64,000 nucleotides of DNA, taken from Halostella salina (GTDB lineage: Archaea; Halobacteriota; Halobacteria; Halobacteriales; Natronoarchaeaceae). The notes below the pieces were generated by a model. The model did no database searches, was not told where the DNA came from, and saw only the letters and a list, made by a program, of their open reading frames with translations. The stretch is taken from the NCBI RefSeq assembly GCF_003675855.1, contig NZ_RCIH01000008.1, forward strand, positions 1 to 64,000, written 5' to 3'. The translations under genes were made by a program, and so were the position numbers. Position 1 is the stretch's first letter. Every line of letters starts with the position of its first letter. Below are positions 1 to 8,370 of this stretch, piece after piece.

Positions 1-1255
1 TGTCGTTGTGGATCTCGATGGCGCGGTCGACGTCGCCCTCGTACTCCACCAGCGCGACGTGGGGGCCGAACACCTCCTCCTTGAGACAGCGCAGGTCCTC
101 GTCGTAGTCGACCTCGTAGACGAACGGGCCGACCCAGTTGCCGTCCTCGTGACCCTCGGGGATCTCGTCGTCGCCCAGTTCCGCGCGGTCGACCAGCACG
201 TTCGCGCCCTCCTGTTCGGCGAGGTCGTTGTACCGCTGGATCTTCTCGACGTGGTCCGGCTCGATGGCCGGCCCCATGAACGTGTTCTCCTCGAGCGGGT
301 CGCCGACCGCGACCTGCTCGGCCACCTCGACGAACCGCTCCTTGAACTCGTCGTACACGTCCGTGTGGACGATCAACCGCTCGGAGGAGACACAGCGCTG
401 GCCGGTGGTCTTGAACGAGGACATGACCGCGGAGTGAACGGCGATGTCGAGGTCGGCCTCCTCGGTGATCACGATGCCGTTCTTCCCGCCCATCTCACAG
501 GCCGCGAGCTTGCCGGGCGTGCCGCCGACCTTGCTGGCGACCTCCTGGCCGACCTCCGCCGAACCGGTGAAGAGGACGGTGTCGGTGCGGTCGTCCTCGA
601 CGATGGCGTTGCCCGCGTCGCCGAAGCCCTGCACCATGTTGAACACGCCGTCGGGGATGCCGGCATCCTCGAACATCTCGGCGATGATCTGGCCACACCA
701 CGGCGTCTGTTCGGCGGGCTTCCAGACGACGGTGTTGCCCTCGACCAGCGAGACGGCCATGTGCCAGAACGGAATGGCGACCGGGAAGTTCCACGGCGTG
801 ATACAGCCGACGACGCCGCGGGGTTTGCGGCGCATGTAGGCGTCTTTCTCGGGGATCTCGGAGGGCACGACGTCGCCTTTCGGGTGGCGGGCGTCGCCGG
901 CGGCCCACTCGACCATGTGCCAGGCCTCGGTCACGTCGGCTTTTCCCTCGCTGATCTCCTTGCCGCATTCCTTGGTGACGACCTCACCCAGTTCCTGGTG
1001 TCGGTCCCGCAGTTCGTGGTAGATGTCCCAGAGGTACTCCGCCCGCTCGATGCGGGAGAGGTCTCGCCACTCCTCGAAGGCCTCGTCGGCGGCGGCCATC
1101 GCGCGGTCGATGTCCGCCTCGGTGCCCCGGCGGAACTCGCCCAGCGTCTCGCCCGTCGCCGGGTTCTCGCTCTCGAACGTCTCCGTTCCCTCGCCGTCGG
1201 TCCACTCGCCGTCGACGTAATGCTGGTAACTCTCTGCACCGATTGCTTGACTCAT
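1..1255 (-). CDS. L-glutamate gamma-semialdehyde (P5C) dehydrogenase, 3' end outside window
   Basis: Aldehyde dehydrogenase superfamily enzyme, here most likely oxidising glutamate semialdehyde (from P5C) to glutamate with NAD(P)+, the second step of proline catabolism. The minus-strand translation from the ATG at 1255 runs about 418 residues to the window edge, so roughly 100 C-terminal residues are missing. Visible family motifs are TPWNFPVAIPFWH near residue 160, the cofactor-loop motif FTGSAEVGQ, the general-base region CEMGGKNG and the catalytic cysteine in TTGQRCVSSERL. A proline dehydrogenase gene starts divergently 128 bp away, and this context is what picks the P5C role over another aldehyde. 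The superfamily call is firm; the substrate is inferred. Confidence 0.88.
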   Translation of the reverse strand, partial: MSQAIGAESYQHYVDGEWTDGEGTETFESENPATGETLGEFRRGTEADIDRAMAAADEAFEEWRDLSRIERAEYLWDIYHELRDRHQELGEVVTKECGKEISEGKADVTEAWHMVEWAAGDARHPKGDVVPSEIPEKDAYMRRKPRGVVGCITPWNFPVAIPFWHMAVSLVEGNTVVWKPAEQTPWCGQIIAEMFEDAGIPDGVFNMVQGFGDAGNAIVEDDRTDTVLFTGSAEVGQEVASKVGGTPGKLAACEMGGKNGIVITEEADLDIAVHSAVMSSFKTTGQRCVSSERLIVHTDVYDEFKERFVEVAEQVAVGDPLEENTFMGPAIEPDHVEKIQRYNDLAEQEGANVLVDRAELGDDEIPEGHEDGNWVGPFVYEVDYDEDLRCLKEEVFGPHVALVEYEGDVDRAIEIHND

Positions 1256-1383
1256 ACGTACGCCTTGGTGGCCGTGGTGTAGAATGGGCTCCCTCCCATG
1301 GTCGGCCCCACTATTATTTCAATTATTATACTATGTATGATTTGGTCGGTGCTGAGATTATAGGTAGCCACACCGAGTAAAAG
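1256..1383. promoter_or_regulatory. AT-rich divergent promoter region between the two proline-catabolism genes
   Basis: This 128-bp gap separates two divergent genes and is far richer in A+T than its surroundings, with a run of ATTATT/AATTATTATA between about 1311 and 1332 and a second TATA-like element (GATTATAGG) near 1355-1363, some 25 bp before the proline dehydrogenase ATG. Shared control of both genes is inferred from geometry; no operator repeat was recognised. Confidence 0.5.
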
Positions 1384-2226
1384 ATGATGATTCCACCTAT
1401 CGCGAATAACTTCGTTGCTGGGACATCGGTGGCAGCGGCATTAGACCGTGCAGCTACAAATAATAAGAACGGTGTCAACACGATCCTCAATTTACTCGGA
1501 GAACATCATGGTGACCCCGAAAAAGCAACCGAAGACACGGAAGCATATTGCGCATTAGTTGAGGACATATCAGAGTCTGATGTTAATGCCTGTATCTCAG
1601 TCAAACCTTCACAAATCGGACAAGAAATATCTGCTGATCAATTTGAGACCAATCTCAGTCGCATCGTCGAAACTGCGGACTCGCATGATGTTTTCGTTTG
1701 GGTTGATATGGAAGATTCCGAGACAACGGATGTGACACTCGATGCATACGAGAGATTGGCCCGGGAACACAACGGCGGTGTCGGTATCTGTCTTCAGGCT
1801 AATCTCAAACGAACAAGGAACGACTTGGAGCGTCTCAGTGATGTACCTGGGAAGGTACGACTTGTGAAGGGTGCGTACGACGAACCGGAATCGGTCGCAT
1901 TCAAGAATAAATCCCGTGTCGATGAGGCGTATCGGACGTTACTCGAGGACGCATTTGAACAACGGGATGGAGGAATCGCGGTAGGAAGCCACGATCCGGA
2001 GATGATCGAGTACGCGAAAACACTACACCAAGAATACGGCACCCCGTATGAGATACAGATGTTAATGGGTGTTCGTGAAGACGCTCAGCAGAATCTTGCA
2101 GCTGAAGGCGTGGATGTCTACCAGTACGTCCCCTACGGGTCACGATGGATACAGTATTTTTATCGCCGGGTGCGTGAGCGGAAGGAGAATGCATTGTTTG
2201 CACTACGGGCAGTTGTCGGTGTGTGA
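1384..2226 (+). CDS. proline dehydrogenase
   Basis: FAD-dependent proline dehydrogenase of the PutA/PRODH TIM-barrel family, oxidising L-proline to 1-pyrroline-5-carboxylate. The 280-residue length fits monofunctional archaeal and bacterial forms. Recognisable barrel segments are ACISVKPSQIG, VFVWVDMEDSE, GICLQANLKRT, VRLVKGAYDEPE (conserved lysine-glycine-alanine-tyrosine), GGIAVGSHDPEMI, and the substrate-contacting C-terminal stretch PYGSRWIQYFYRRVRERKEN with its arginine pair. Two adjacent ATGs (1384 and 1387) are possible starts. The gene is clearly poorer in G+C than nearly all others here and uses many A/T-ending codons, which suggests a different history. The stop lies 12 bp before the presumed left end of an IS6 element. 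Confidence 0.9.
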   Translation: MMIPPIANNFVAGTSVAAALDRAATNNKNGVNTILNLLGEHHGDPEKATEDTEAYCALVEDISESDVNACISVKPSQIGQEISADQFETNLSRIVETADSHDVFVWVDMEDSETTDVTLDAYERLAREHNGGVGICLQANLKRTRNDLERLSDVPGKVRLVKGAYDEPESVAFKNKSRVDEAYRTLLEDAFEQRDGGIAVGSHDPEMIEYAKTLHQEYGTPYEIQMLMGVREDAQQNLAAEGVDVYQYVPYGSRWIQYFYRRVRERKENALFALRAVVGV

Positions 2227-2299
2227 CCCAATCGCTACGGCGGTGAAATCCGAGTTGAACGCTATCTTACTAGATTGTGGCAGGGAAGTAAGGTAATTG

Positions 2300-2935
2300 T
2301 TAGATAAGCTGGTTCCATGCGAAGGCGAATGCTTGCAGCCAATTTTCGACGGTGTTTGATTCGGCGTGACTGAAACAGTTTGAGAACTGGTTGGTTCGAC
2401 GTTTTAGTTCTCGAAAGACACATTCGACGCTGTTCCGATTACCGTGTTTTTCATATCTGTAATCGAGGCCGTGTCGGTGGAGCGCTGCTTGCAGCCACGG
2501 TGCGGAATCGACGAGAAAGAGTGTGTCACCGACGAGATGTTTCTCGCAGAGTTCTGCGAGAAACATCTCGGTGATCGCCTGGTTTCTCGTCGGAGAGAGC
2601 TTGACGTGCAGCAAGCGGTTCGTGTCGGAACCGACGGCGGCGTACAGCCAGAACCGTTCATTGTTGAGTTGGATCACGGTCTCGTCAACCGCGACGTGAG
2701 CCGGATTCGCACCGTCACGGGGCTGTAGATCTGCTTTCTGCACCCGGTTGTGAACCGTCGTCCGACAACGTTCGGCACCCAACCTATAGAGAACAGAAAT
2801 TGTATCTAAAAGTGATAATTCTGCTAGATAGAGTCGGATACCCAGCTTCATCGCGGGTTCGGGTGTCGCCTCTCGCTCCAGAAAGTCTAACTCGAAGCAG
2901 TCGCTACCTTCGATGAGGCGGGCGATCTCTGGCAT
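2300..2935 (-). CDS. IS6-family DDE transposase
   Basis: Transposase of 211 residues, the usual compact length for haloarchaeal IS6 elements. The catalytic DDE triad appears intact: D84 in HVAVDETVIQLN, D143 in LFLVDSAPWLQ and E171 in NSVECVFRELKRRTNQF, with the K/R residues seven places after the Glu that are usual in this family. An N-terminal helical DNA-binding part precedes it (residues 1-70). The frame is uninterrupted, so the gene could be active. It contains a perfect 38-base palindrome at 2533-2570, listed separately. The ATG at 2935 follows the start pattern of relatives (short N-terminus). Confidence 0.9.
   Translation of the reverse strand: MPEIARLIEGSDCFELDFLEREATPEPAMKLGIRLYLAELSLLDTISVLYRLGAERCRTTVHNRVQKADLQPRDGANPAHVAVDETVIQLNNERFWLYAAVGSDTNRLLHVKLSPTRNQAITEMFLAELCEKHLVGDTLFLVDSAPWLQAALHRHGLDYRYEKHGNRNSVECVFRELKRRTNQFSNCFSHAESNTVENWLQAFAFAWNQLI
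2533..2570. repeat. perfect 18-bp inverted repeat with 2-base loop inside the transposase gene
   Basis: Bases 2533-2550 and 2553-2570 are exact reverse complements, separated only by GT. The coding strand reads EMFLAELCEKHL across it, so the palindrome lies within an uninterrupted reading frame between the second and third catalytic residues region. It would form a very stable hairpin in the transposase mRNA or a cruciform in DNA. Confidence 0.95.
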
Positions 2936-3062
2936 GAACCACTAGAAGATCGCTCCGCATCACTCTTCACCCTTATTTGAACACCGCCGCTTCCCCTCCC
3001 AATCCGTGCGTCGATCGTTACGCTTGCCAACCCTTACGTCGATCGAACGCCACCCGACTCGC

Positions 3063-4499
3063 ATGACAGAACTGGACACCGGCGGGACGACGATACGGGT
3101 GACCGTCGGCCGTCGTGGCGGCGACGACGTGGTTCGGGCGGCCCGGGAAGCCGCGCCGGACGGCGTCGACGTGCGAACAGTCGGGCCGACGGGACTCACC
3201 TGCCGGGAGCCGGTCCTCATGGCGACGCGTGACGGTCGGACTGCTGCGTACGGTCGCGTGACGCCGTCGGGAGCGAAGGGGCTGGTCGACGCCCTCACGA
3301 CCGAACTGCTCGAACCGCCCGCCTTCGCCGTCTCGGACGACGACGGGACTGGAGTTCCGCGACCCGCCAACGGCCCGTTCGCGGTCGGCGAGCGCCGAAC
3401 GCTCGCCCGCTGTGGCTGGGTGGACCCGAGCGACGGATCGCCGGTCGGGTCGACCGCCCCGGCCGCGGTCGAATCGACCGCGCGCGATTCGGGGTTTCGC
3501 GGGCGGGGTTTCGTCGACTCGGCCGACGGGCCCGTCGTTGCGTCGTGGGACGCCGCCCAGTCCGCCGGGGGTGAGCCGGCCGTGGTCGTCGCCAGCGACA
3601 CCGACCCGGACGTAGCCGCTGATCGGCTGCTGCTGGAATCCGACCCGGCCGCGGTCGTCGACGCCGCGACGGCCGTCGCCGATGTGGTCGAGGCGAGCGA
3701 CGTTGTCGTAGTTACGGGCGAGGGGGACAGGATCGCCCGGAGCCGAGTCGAGGCTGTTGCAGCCGATACCGACAGGGACGTGACGGTGACGGTCGGAACC
3801 GGCGCGTTCGACCCCGACGAGGAGGTCATGGCGGCCGAGACGGTCGATGACGATCGACCCACCGTCGTCCACACGCCCCGGACGCTCGCCGGGCTTCGGG
3901 CACTCGTTCACGGAACCGATTCGAGTGGCGGACTGGCGAGCGATCGGGGTGCCCCGGAAACGGCGGACGACCCCGGCACTCGGCTGGTCACCGTATGTGG
4001 CGACGCGGACCGGGCGACGGTGGAACTGCCGACCGACGCGCCGCTCTCGACGGCGCTCGACGCGGTTGGGGAGCCGTCGCTCGAGTTCGCCTGCGTCGGC
4101 GGCCGTCTCGGTGGGCTCACCCGGACGCTGGACGTGGCCGCGAACGTGGATGCCCTGACGACCGCCGGTCTCGGGACGAACGGCGTCGTCGAACTGTTCG
4201 ACGACTCGCGGTGTCCGGTGGCCGTCGCGGGCAGACGGACGAAGTTCGCCAGGGAGCACGGCTGTGGCCGCTGTGGCGGATGCCGGAACGTGGTGCCGGA
4301 GCTACACGAGCAGCTACGGGCAGTGTACGATGGCCAGTTCGATCCGGACGAACTGCGGACGACCTGTGAGGCGCTCGCCGAGATGGATTGCCGGGTAGCC
4401 GCCGCCGCGGCCCGACCCACCAGATCGGCGCTCGACGCGTTCGAGGCGACGTTCCACGCACACGCCGAGGGGCGGTGTCCGACAGGCGAGTGTTACTGA
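3063..4499 (+). CDS. NuoF-like (NADH dehydrogenase 51 kDa-type) Fe-S flavoprotein, stand-alone
   Basis: 478-residue protein resembling the NuoF/HydB/formate-dehydrogenase-beta family, which passes electrons from NAD(P)H through FMN to an Fe-S centre. A thioredoxin-like N-terminal part (around residues 1-90) lacks the usual cluster cysteines. The C-terminus has an SLBB-like segment starting near LVTVCGDADRATVELP and a [4Fe-4S] site of the NuoF type, HGCGRCGGCR followed by a further Cys about 40 residues on (DELRTTCEAL). The glycine-rich FMN/NADH loops are poorly conserved, so dinucleotide binding is uncertain. No other complex I or hydrogenase genes flank it. The internal ATG at 3063 was preferred because the upstream 19 residues are basic and unlike the rest of this acidic protein. 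Confidence 0.6.
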   Translation: MTELDTGGTTIRVTVGRRGGDDVVRAAREAAPDGVDVRTVGPTGLTCREPVLMATRDGRTAAYGRVTPSGAKGLVDALTTELLEPPAFAVSDDDGTGVPRPANGPFAVGERRTLARCGWVDPSDGSPVGSTAPAAVESTARDSGFRGRGFVDSADGPVVASWDAAQSAGGEPAVVVASDTDPDVAADRLLLESDPAAVVDAATAVADVVEASDVVVVTGEGDRIARSRVEAVAADTDRDVTVTVGTGAFDPDEEVMAAETVDDDRPTVVHTPRTLAGLRALVHGTDSSGGLASDRGAPETADDPGTRLVTVCGDADRATVELPTDAPLSTALDAVGEPSLEFACVGGRLGGLTRTLDVAANVDALTTAGLGTNGVVELFDDSRCPVAVAGRRTKFAREHGCGRCGGCRNVVPELHEQLRAVYDGQFDPDELRTTCEALAEMDCRVAAAAARPTRSALDAFEATFHAHAEGRCPTGECY

Positions 4500-4502
4500 A
4501 CG

Positions 4503-4536
4503 GTGTTACCGGGTAGTGTTACCGGGTAGTGTTACC
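4503..4536. repeat. tandem 13-bp repeat GTGTTACCGGGTA (2.6 copies)
   Basis: Two perfect copies (4503-4515, 4516-4528) are followed by a partial third (4529-4536). They lie directly after the stop of the NuoF-like gene and before the 3' end of the convergent S66 peptidase gene. The role is unknown; the unit is short and could reflect replication slippage. Confidence 0.9.
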
Positions 4537-4570
4537 AACTGGAGAAACTGTCCGGGAGGCTCCGGATCGG

Positions 4571-5629
4571 TCACTCGAAGGAGACGGTTTCCGAACCGGG
4601 GTCGACGGTGACTCGGGCACCGATGGGGAGCGGCGCGATGGGGTTCGTGTGCCCCCAGTCCAGCCCCATGACGACCGGCGCATCCGGGTTGTAGCGAGCG
4701 ATCTCGTCGGCGATCGCGTCGTACATCCGCTCCCGGTAGGCTTCGCGCTCCTCGCGAGGCGGTTCCTTCAGGTAGCTGCGAGTTGGCGGGCGGCCGACCA
4801 GAACGGCCGCGAACCGTTCGAGCAGTCCGCGCTCGCCCATGCTCATCAACGTCGCCCGGACCTCGTCGGGCGAGGGGATGATCTCGGCAGTCTCGATGGC
4901 GAGCACCGCTCCGTCGAGTTCGGCGGGTTCCGGGACCCCGCGGTCGGCCGCGAGGGTCCATTCCAGGATGATTCGGTTTCCACCCCAGAGACGTCCGGTG
5001 GCCGGGTCCGAGCCGCCGACCCATCGCCAGCCGGGGTTTGCCTCGTATGCGGGCGGCGAGCCCATCTCCGACGGTTCGGTCCACCAGGTGGTGGGCTCGT
5101 CCGTCCACTCCGTCGCCGGCGTGAGTTCCCCGAGGGACTCCTCGAAGAACGCACGCCGACAGTACCGCTCGGTGTAGTCGGGGAGTTCCCCCGGTACCGC
5201 GAGTTCGTTCATCAGCTGCGCCCCGTTGTACGAGACGACGCCGGCGTTCCAGAGCGCCAGCGAGAGGTTCGTGTTGTCGCTCATCCCGTAGAACCGCGTC
5301 GGATTCGCGGCGAGCACGTCGGTGTCGAGGTAGCGACGGATCCGCAACTGGTCCCAGCCGCCGATGGTGGCGACGATGCCGCCGATCTCGGGATCGCGGA
5401 CGGCAGCGTGAACGTCCGCCGCGCGTGCCCGCGGGCTGTCGGCGAGGAACTGGTCGCTCTGTCGCGCGGTCGGATACACGACCGGGTCCAGGTCGAAGAC
5501 GGTTCGGAGCCGTTCCAGCCCGAGTTCGAACACGTGCGGGGCGTTCCGTGCGCCGCCGCTGGACGGGGCCAGCACCGCGACGCGGTCCCCCGGCGACAGG
5601 GGTGGCGGAGTCACGAAGTCGTCCGACAT
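4571..5629 (-). CDS. S66-family serine peptidase (LD-carboxypeptidase / MccF-like)
   Basis: 352-residue member of peptidase family S66, whose members cleave LD-peptide bonds of murein or, as MccF, detoxify microcin C-type peptidyl nucleotides. Archaea with no murein more likely use the second kind of chemistry. The Ser-Glu-His triad can be placed: nucleophile S117 in FYGMSDNTNLS, Glu in the strand VLAIETAEIIPSP, and His in LDWGHTNPIAPLPIG. The glycine-rich LWGGNRIILEW motif before the Glu is also typical. The gene is convergent with the NuoF-like gene and divergent from the pirin gene. Substrate is unknown. Confidence 0.87.
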   Translation of the reverse strand: MSDDFVTPPPLSPGDRVAVLAPSSGGARNAPHVFELGLERLRTVFDLDPVVYPTARQSDQFLADSPRARAADVHAAVRDPEIGGIVATIGGWDQLRIRRYLDTDVLAANPTRFYGMSDNTNLSLALWNAGVVSYNGAQLMNELAVPGELPDYTERYCRRAFFEESLGELTPATEWTDEPTTWWTEPSEMGSPPAYEANPGWRWVGGSDPATGRLWGGNRIILEWTLAADRGVPEPAELDGAVLAIETAEIIPSPDEVRATLMSMGERGLLERFAAVLVGRPPTRSYLKEPPREEREAYRERMYDAIADEIARYNPDAPVVMGLDWGHTNPIAPLPIGARVTVDPGSETVSFE

Positions 5630-5805
5630 ACCGGGAGTATTGCCGTATCACGTAAAGGGGTTTTCGGGGGTGTGTGAACCATCGACGGTGATGGATTCGA
5701 ACTGTTGGCAAAGGAAATCGGGGATGAACGGCGCGGTCGGGACAGGTAGGACCGGGCGATCCCCGTACGGAATACATATCCGCCCGGGTCACCTATCCGG
5801 TATTA

Positions 5806-6576
5806 ATGGACGAGACACCGTCGGTACGGACGCAGTCGGGGATCCACACTGCCCCACGGTCGGACGTTTCGCAGGACCAGGGGAAGTTCAGGACGCGGTT
5901 CAACTTCCCTGGACGGGCGCTCCCGGACCACGACGACCACGGCTACGGCCCCCTCGCGACCGTCGTCGAGTCGTTCATGGATCCGGGGACGCTCATCCGA
6001 ATGCACCAGCACCGGAACGAGGAGATCATTTCGTGGGTGCCCGAAGGCGTGATGCGCCACGACGACCGCCAGGGCAACGAGTTGGTCACCGATCCCGGAC
6101 ATCTCATGGTGATGAACGCCGGGAGCGGCTTCTGGCACGCCGAGGAGACCGAGGCCGACGACCCGCCGCTCCGGATGCTCCAGATCTTCGTCCGTCCGCA
6201 TAGTCTGAATCTCGACCCCGGCATCCAGCACGAACCGATCCCCGAGGCCGGACCAAACGAGTGGCGACACCTGTTCGGTCCCGAGGGCGGCGACGCCCCG
6301 CTGTACGTGCGGAACGAGGTCAACTGCTACGACTGCCGGCTGACAGGCGGGGAGACCACAGTTCTCCCGTCCCGTTCGGGCTGGGACACGTATCTCTACG
6401 TGTTCGACGGTGCCGTCGCTGTCGGTGACGAAGAGGCTAAGGTCGGCTACACGGAAAGTGCGCTCGTGACCGCCGACGGTGAGGTTCCGGTAACGGCGAC
6501 CGAGGATTCGATTCTGGTTGCCTTCTCCATCGATCCCGATGCCCCGATCACCCGACAGGGGACGATCGGACGCTAA
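5806..6576 (+). CDS. pirin family protein
   Basis: Bicupin protein of the pirin family (256 residues). The N-terminal cupin carries the family signature around residues 60-80, with metal ligands in MHQHRNEEIISWVPEG and a later His and Glu in FWHAEETEADD. The C-terminal cupin (from about residue 165) is divergent, as usual. Some bacterial pirins have quercetinase activity and eukaryotic ones act in transcription; neither can be assigned here. A TATA-like AATACATAT sits about 28 bp before the ATG, consistent with a leaderless transcript. Its 3' end borders the origin repeat array. Confidence 0.9.
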   Translation: MDETPSVRTQSGIHTAPRSDVSQDQGKFRTRFNFPGRALPDHDDHGYGPLATVVESFMDPGTLIRMHQHRNEEIISWVPEGVMRHDDRQGNELVTDPGHLMVMNAGSGFWHAEETEADDPPLRMLQIFVRPHSLNLDPGIQHEPIPEAGPNEWRHLFGPEGGDAPLYVRNEVNCYDCRLTGGETTVLPSRSGWDTYLYVFDGAVAVGDEEAKVGYTESALVTADGEVPVTATEDSILVAFSIDPDAPITRQGTIGR

Positions 6577-6700
6577 GTGGGTGCATGGCGATCAGACGCT
6601 GAGTGTACCGGTGTCCACTGGGTCGGTCTACGCATCGAGTTTACGACGAGATCACGACGATCGATTTTGGGTATCGTCGATAGCAAGGTCCGGGGGCATG

Positions 6701-6734
6701 CCGGTTCGGGGGACACACCGGTTCGGGGGACACA
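6701..6734. repeat. tandem 17-bp repeat at edge of the origin array
   Basis: Two exact copies of CCGGTTCGGGGGACACA (6701-6717, 6718-6734) immediately precede the first origin repeat. Each contains a run of five G's, which recalls the G-string that accompanies origin recognition boxes in haloarchaeal origins. Confidence 0.9.
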
Positions 6735-6737
6735 CCG

Positions 6738-7014
6738 CTATCGATTTGTCCCGGTGATGTTCGTCGGAATCCCCCCTCTATCGATTTGTTCCGGGGATAC
6801 CCTGTAGCGGTTTCACACTTCTATCGATTTGTTCCAATCCGGTTCATCCGACCCACCCAGTTATCGATTTGTCTCGAGGGTGGTTGTCGGTGGGGCCCCT
6901 CTATCGATTTGTTCGAGGCGTTGCCCTCGGCCGATTGGACCATCCGTTTCGAGGTCACACCTCTATCGATTTGTTCGATGGGGTGTGGTGTGACACCCCC
7001 TTATCGATTTGTTC
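6738..7014 (+). repeat. origin repeat array, seven copies of CTATCGATTTGTTC
   Basis: Seven direct copies start at 6738, 6778, 6821, 6861, 6901, 6963 and 7001. The core YTATCGATTTGT is invariant; the last bases vary between TTC, CC and CTC. Most start-to-start distances are 38-43 bp (about four helical turns), with one of 62 bp. Most copies are preceded by a C-rich tract such as ACACCT or CCCCCT. The array fills the gap between the pirin gene and the 3' end of orc1/cdc6. It is read as an initiator-binding (iteron/ORB-like) array by position and repetition; binding is inferred. Confidence 0.9.
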
Positions 7015-7019
7015 GACTG

Positions 7020-8333
7020 TCACCGGATCTGGGCGTTCACCACCGACCGGAGTTCGTCGGCATGGACCTCGTCGAGCCTGGAGTCCTCACGGAGCGTCTC
7101 GATGATCGTGGCCGGATCCTCGCCGAAGGTGAACTCCAGATAGCTCCCCGAGTTCGGCCCCTGGCTCTTGCGCTCGGATTCGACCAGCGAGTACGTCGTC
7201 AGCTCCTTCATCTTGTTGACGTACGTCTCCTGATAGTACTGCTCGGCGTCGAGCGCCTGGGTGAGATACTGGTAGACGGTGTACCCGTGCGGACTTTTGG
7301 CGGCGTTGTTCCCCGTCTCCAGCGCGACGGCTGCCGTCGCGTACAGACAGAGCTTCTTCTGTGTCGAGATCCCTCGCGTGACCTCCAGCACACGGTTCTT
7401 TTCGACCTTGTCCTGCGCGCGCCGGACGTGTTCCTCCCGGACCCGGTCCGATCCCTTGCGTTCGGCGATCGATCCGGCGGTTCTGACGAGGTCGATCGCC
7501 TTCCTGGCGTCGCCGTGGGTCTGGGCGGCGAACGCGGACGCAAGCGGCAGCACGTCGTCCGACAGCGCGCCGTCGTGGAACGCGTCACGCCGGTGTTCGA
7601 GGATCTCCCGGAGCTGGTTCGCGTCGTAGTCGTCGAAATGCACGTCCTCCGGCGTAAACGAACTCAGCGCACGGGATCCGACGTCCTCCATCATCTTCGT
7701 GTCGTTGGAGATCGCCGCAACGGAGATCTTCGCCGTGATCTCGTCGGTGCTGCCCGCCCGGGAAAGCTGGTAGAGGAGCCGTGAGAACGCCGGTTCGTCC
7801 TTGTCCCGACGGCCGACGAGCATGTCGAGTTCGTCGAGGACGAAGACGGCGATGTCGTAATGCTCGTTGACGAGCCGGTAGAGTTCGTTCCACTTGTTCT
7901 TCGTCGGGATCCCGTGTTCGGGGACTTCGACGTTGACTCCGGCGTCGTCCGCGACTTTCCGCGCGAGTTCGTACACCGCCGAACCGAGCGTCCCGACGTT
8001 CTGACAGTTCATCTGAAAGACGCCGAAGTTCGTGTCGCGGTTCTCGGTGAGCTCGACGATGTTTCCGCAGACTGCATTGATGATCAGGGACTTCCCCGTT
8101 CCGGACGGGCCGTACAGGAACAGGTTCGGCGGCCGCTCGCCGCTGATCGCGACGCGGAGGTGACGCGTGATCGACGACAGCTGTTCGTCCCGGCCGACGA
8201 TCCGGTCCTCGTCGACGATCTTCGTCGGGTCGAGCAGGGTTCGGTCACGGATGAGCGTCGCCGTCTCCTCCTGCTCCAGGATCATGTCCTTGATCGACCC
8301 TGCGTCATCCGAGTCGTCGCCGGGGTCAGACAT
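7020..8333 (-). CDS. Orc1/Cdc6 family replication initiator
   Basis: Archaeal origin-recognition ATPase, 437 residues from the ATG at 8333. The AAA+ core is complete: Walker A in LFLYGPSGTGKS (residues 72-82), Walker B in IAVFVLDELDML, sensor 1 in VAAISNDTKMM, and sensor 2 near HGDARKAIDLVRTAG. A C-terminal winged helix follows (TTYSLVESE region). An N-terminal extension upstream of 8333 would read through one origin repeat and is rejected. The gene sits between a seven-copy repeat array and an AT-rich region flanked by the same repeat in both orientations. That is the arrangement of an orc/cdc6-linked haloarchaeal origin, and it implies the protein recognises this repeat. Confidence 0.93.
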   Translation of the reverse strand: MSDPGDDSDDAGSIKDMILEQEETATLIRDRTLLDPTKIVDEDRIVGRDEQLSSITRHLRVAISGERPPNLFLYGPSGTGKSLIINAVCGNIVELTENRDTNFGVFQMNCQNVGTLGSAVYELARKVADDAGVNVEVPEHGIPTKNKWNELYRLVNEHYDIAVFVLDELDMLVGRRDKDEPAFSRLLYQLSRAGSTDEITAKISVAAISNDTKMMEDVGSRALSSFTPEDVHFDDYDANQLREILEHRRDAFHDGALSDDVLPLASAFAAQTHGDARKAIDLVRTAGSIAERKGSDRVREEHVRRAQDKVEKNRVLEVTRGISTQKKLCLYATAAVALETGNNAAKSPHGYTVYQYLTQALDAEQYYQETYVNKMKELTTYSLVESERKSQGPNSGSYLEFTFGEDPATIIETLREDSRLDEVHADELRSVVNAQIR

Positions 8334-8370
8334 ACCAGTCCCATTCAACGGGTCCGTCAAAAAGGTTCCC

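Larger units (their letters stand above)
2239..2988. mobile_element. IS6-family insertion sequence (boundaries tentative)
   Basis: The element is inferred from the transposase at 2300-2935. A 7-bp GGCGGTG at 2239-2245 is matched by its inverse CACCGCC at 2982-2988, giving a 750-bp element, a normal size for haloarchaeal IS6 elements. Beyond those 7 bp the ends resemble each other only loosely, and the 8 bases outside each end differ, so no target-site duplication supports the exact ends. The transposase call is solid; the boundaries are not. Confidence 0.45.

Noticed and set aside
2231-2996. An 8-bp target-site duplication around the IS6 element
   Set aside because: The bases outside the proposed 7-bp ends (ATCGCTAC and GCTTCCCC) differ, so either the ends are wrong or the duplication has been lost.
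6738-7014. The regularly spaced repeats as a CRISPR array
   Set aside because: The repeats are only about 14 bp, shorter than CRISPR repeats. The intervals are partly similar C-rich tracts, no cas gene is present, and inverted copies occur upstream of the initiator gene.
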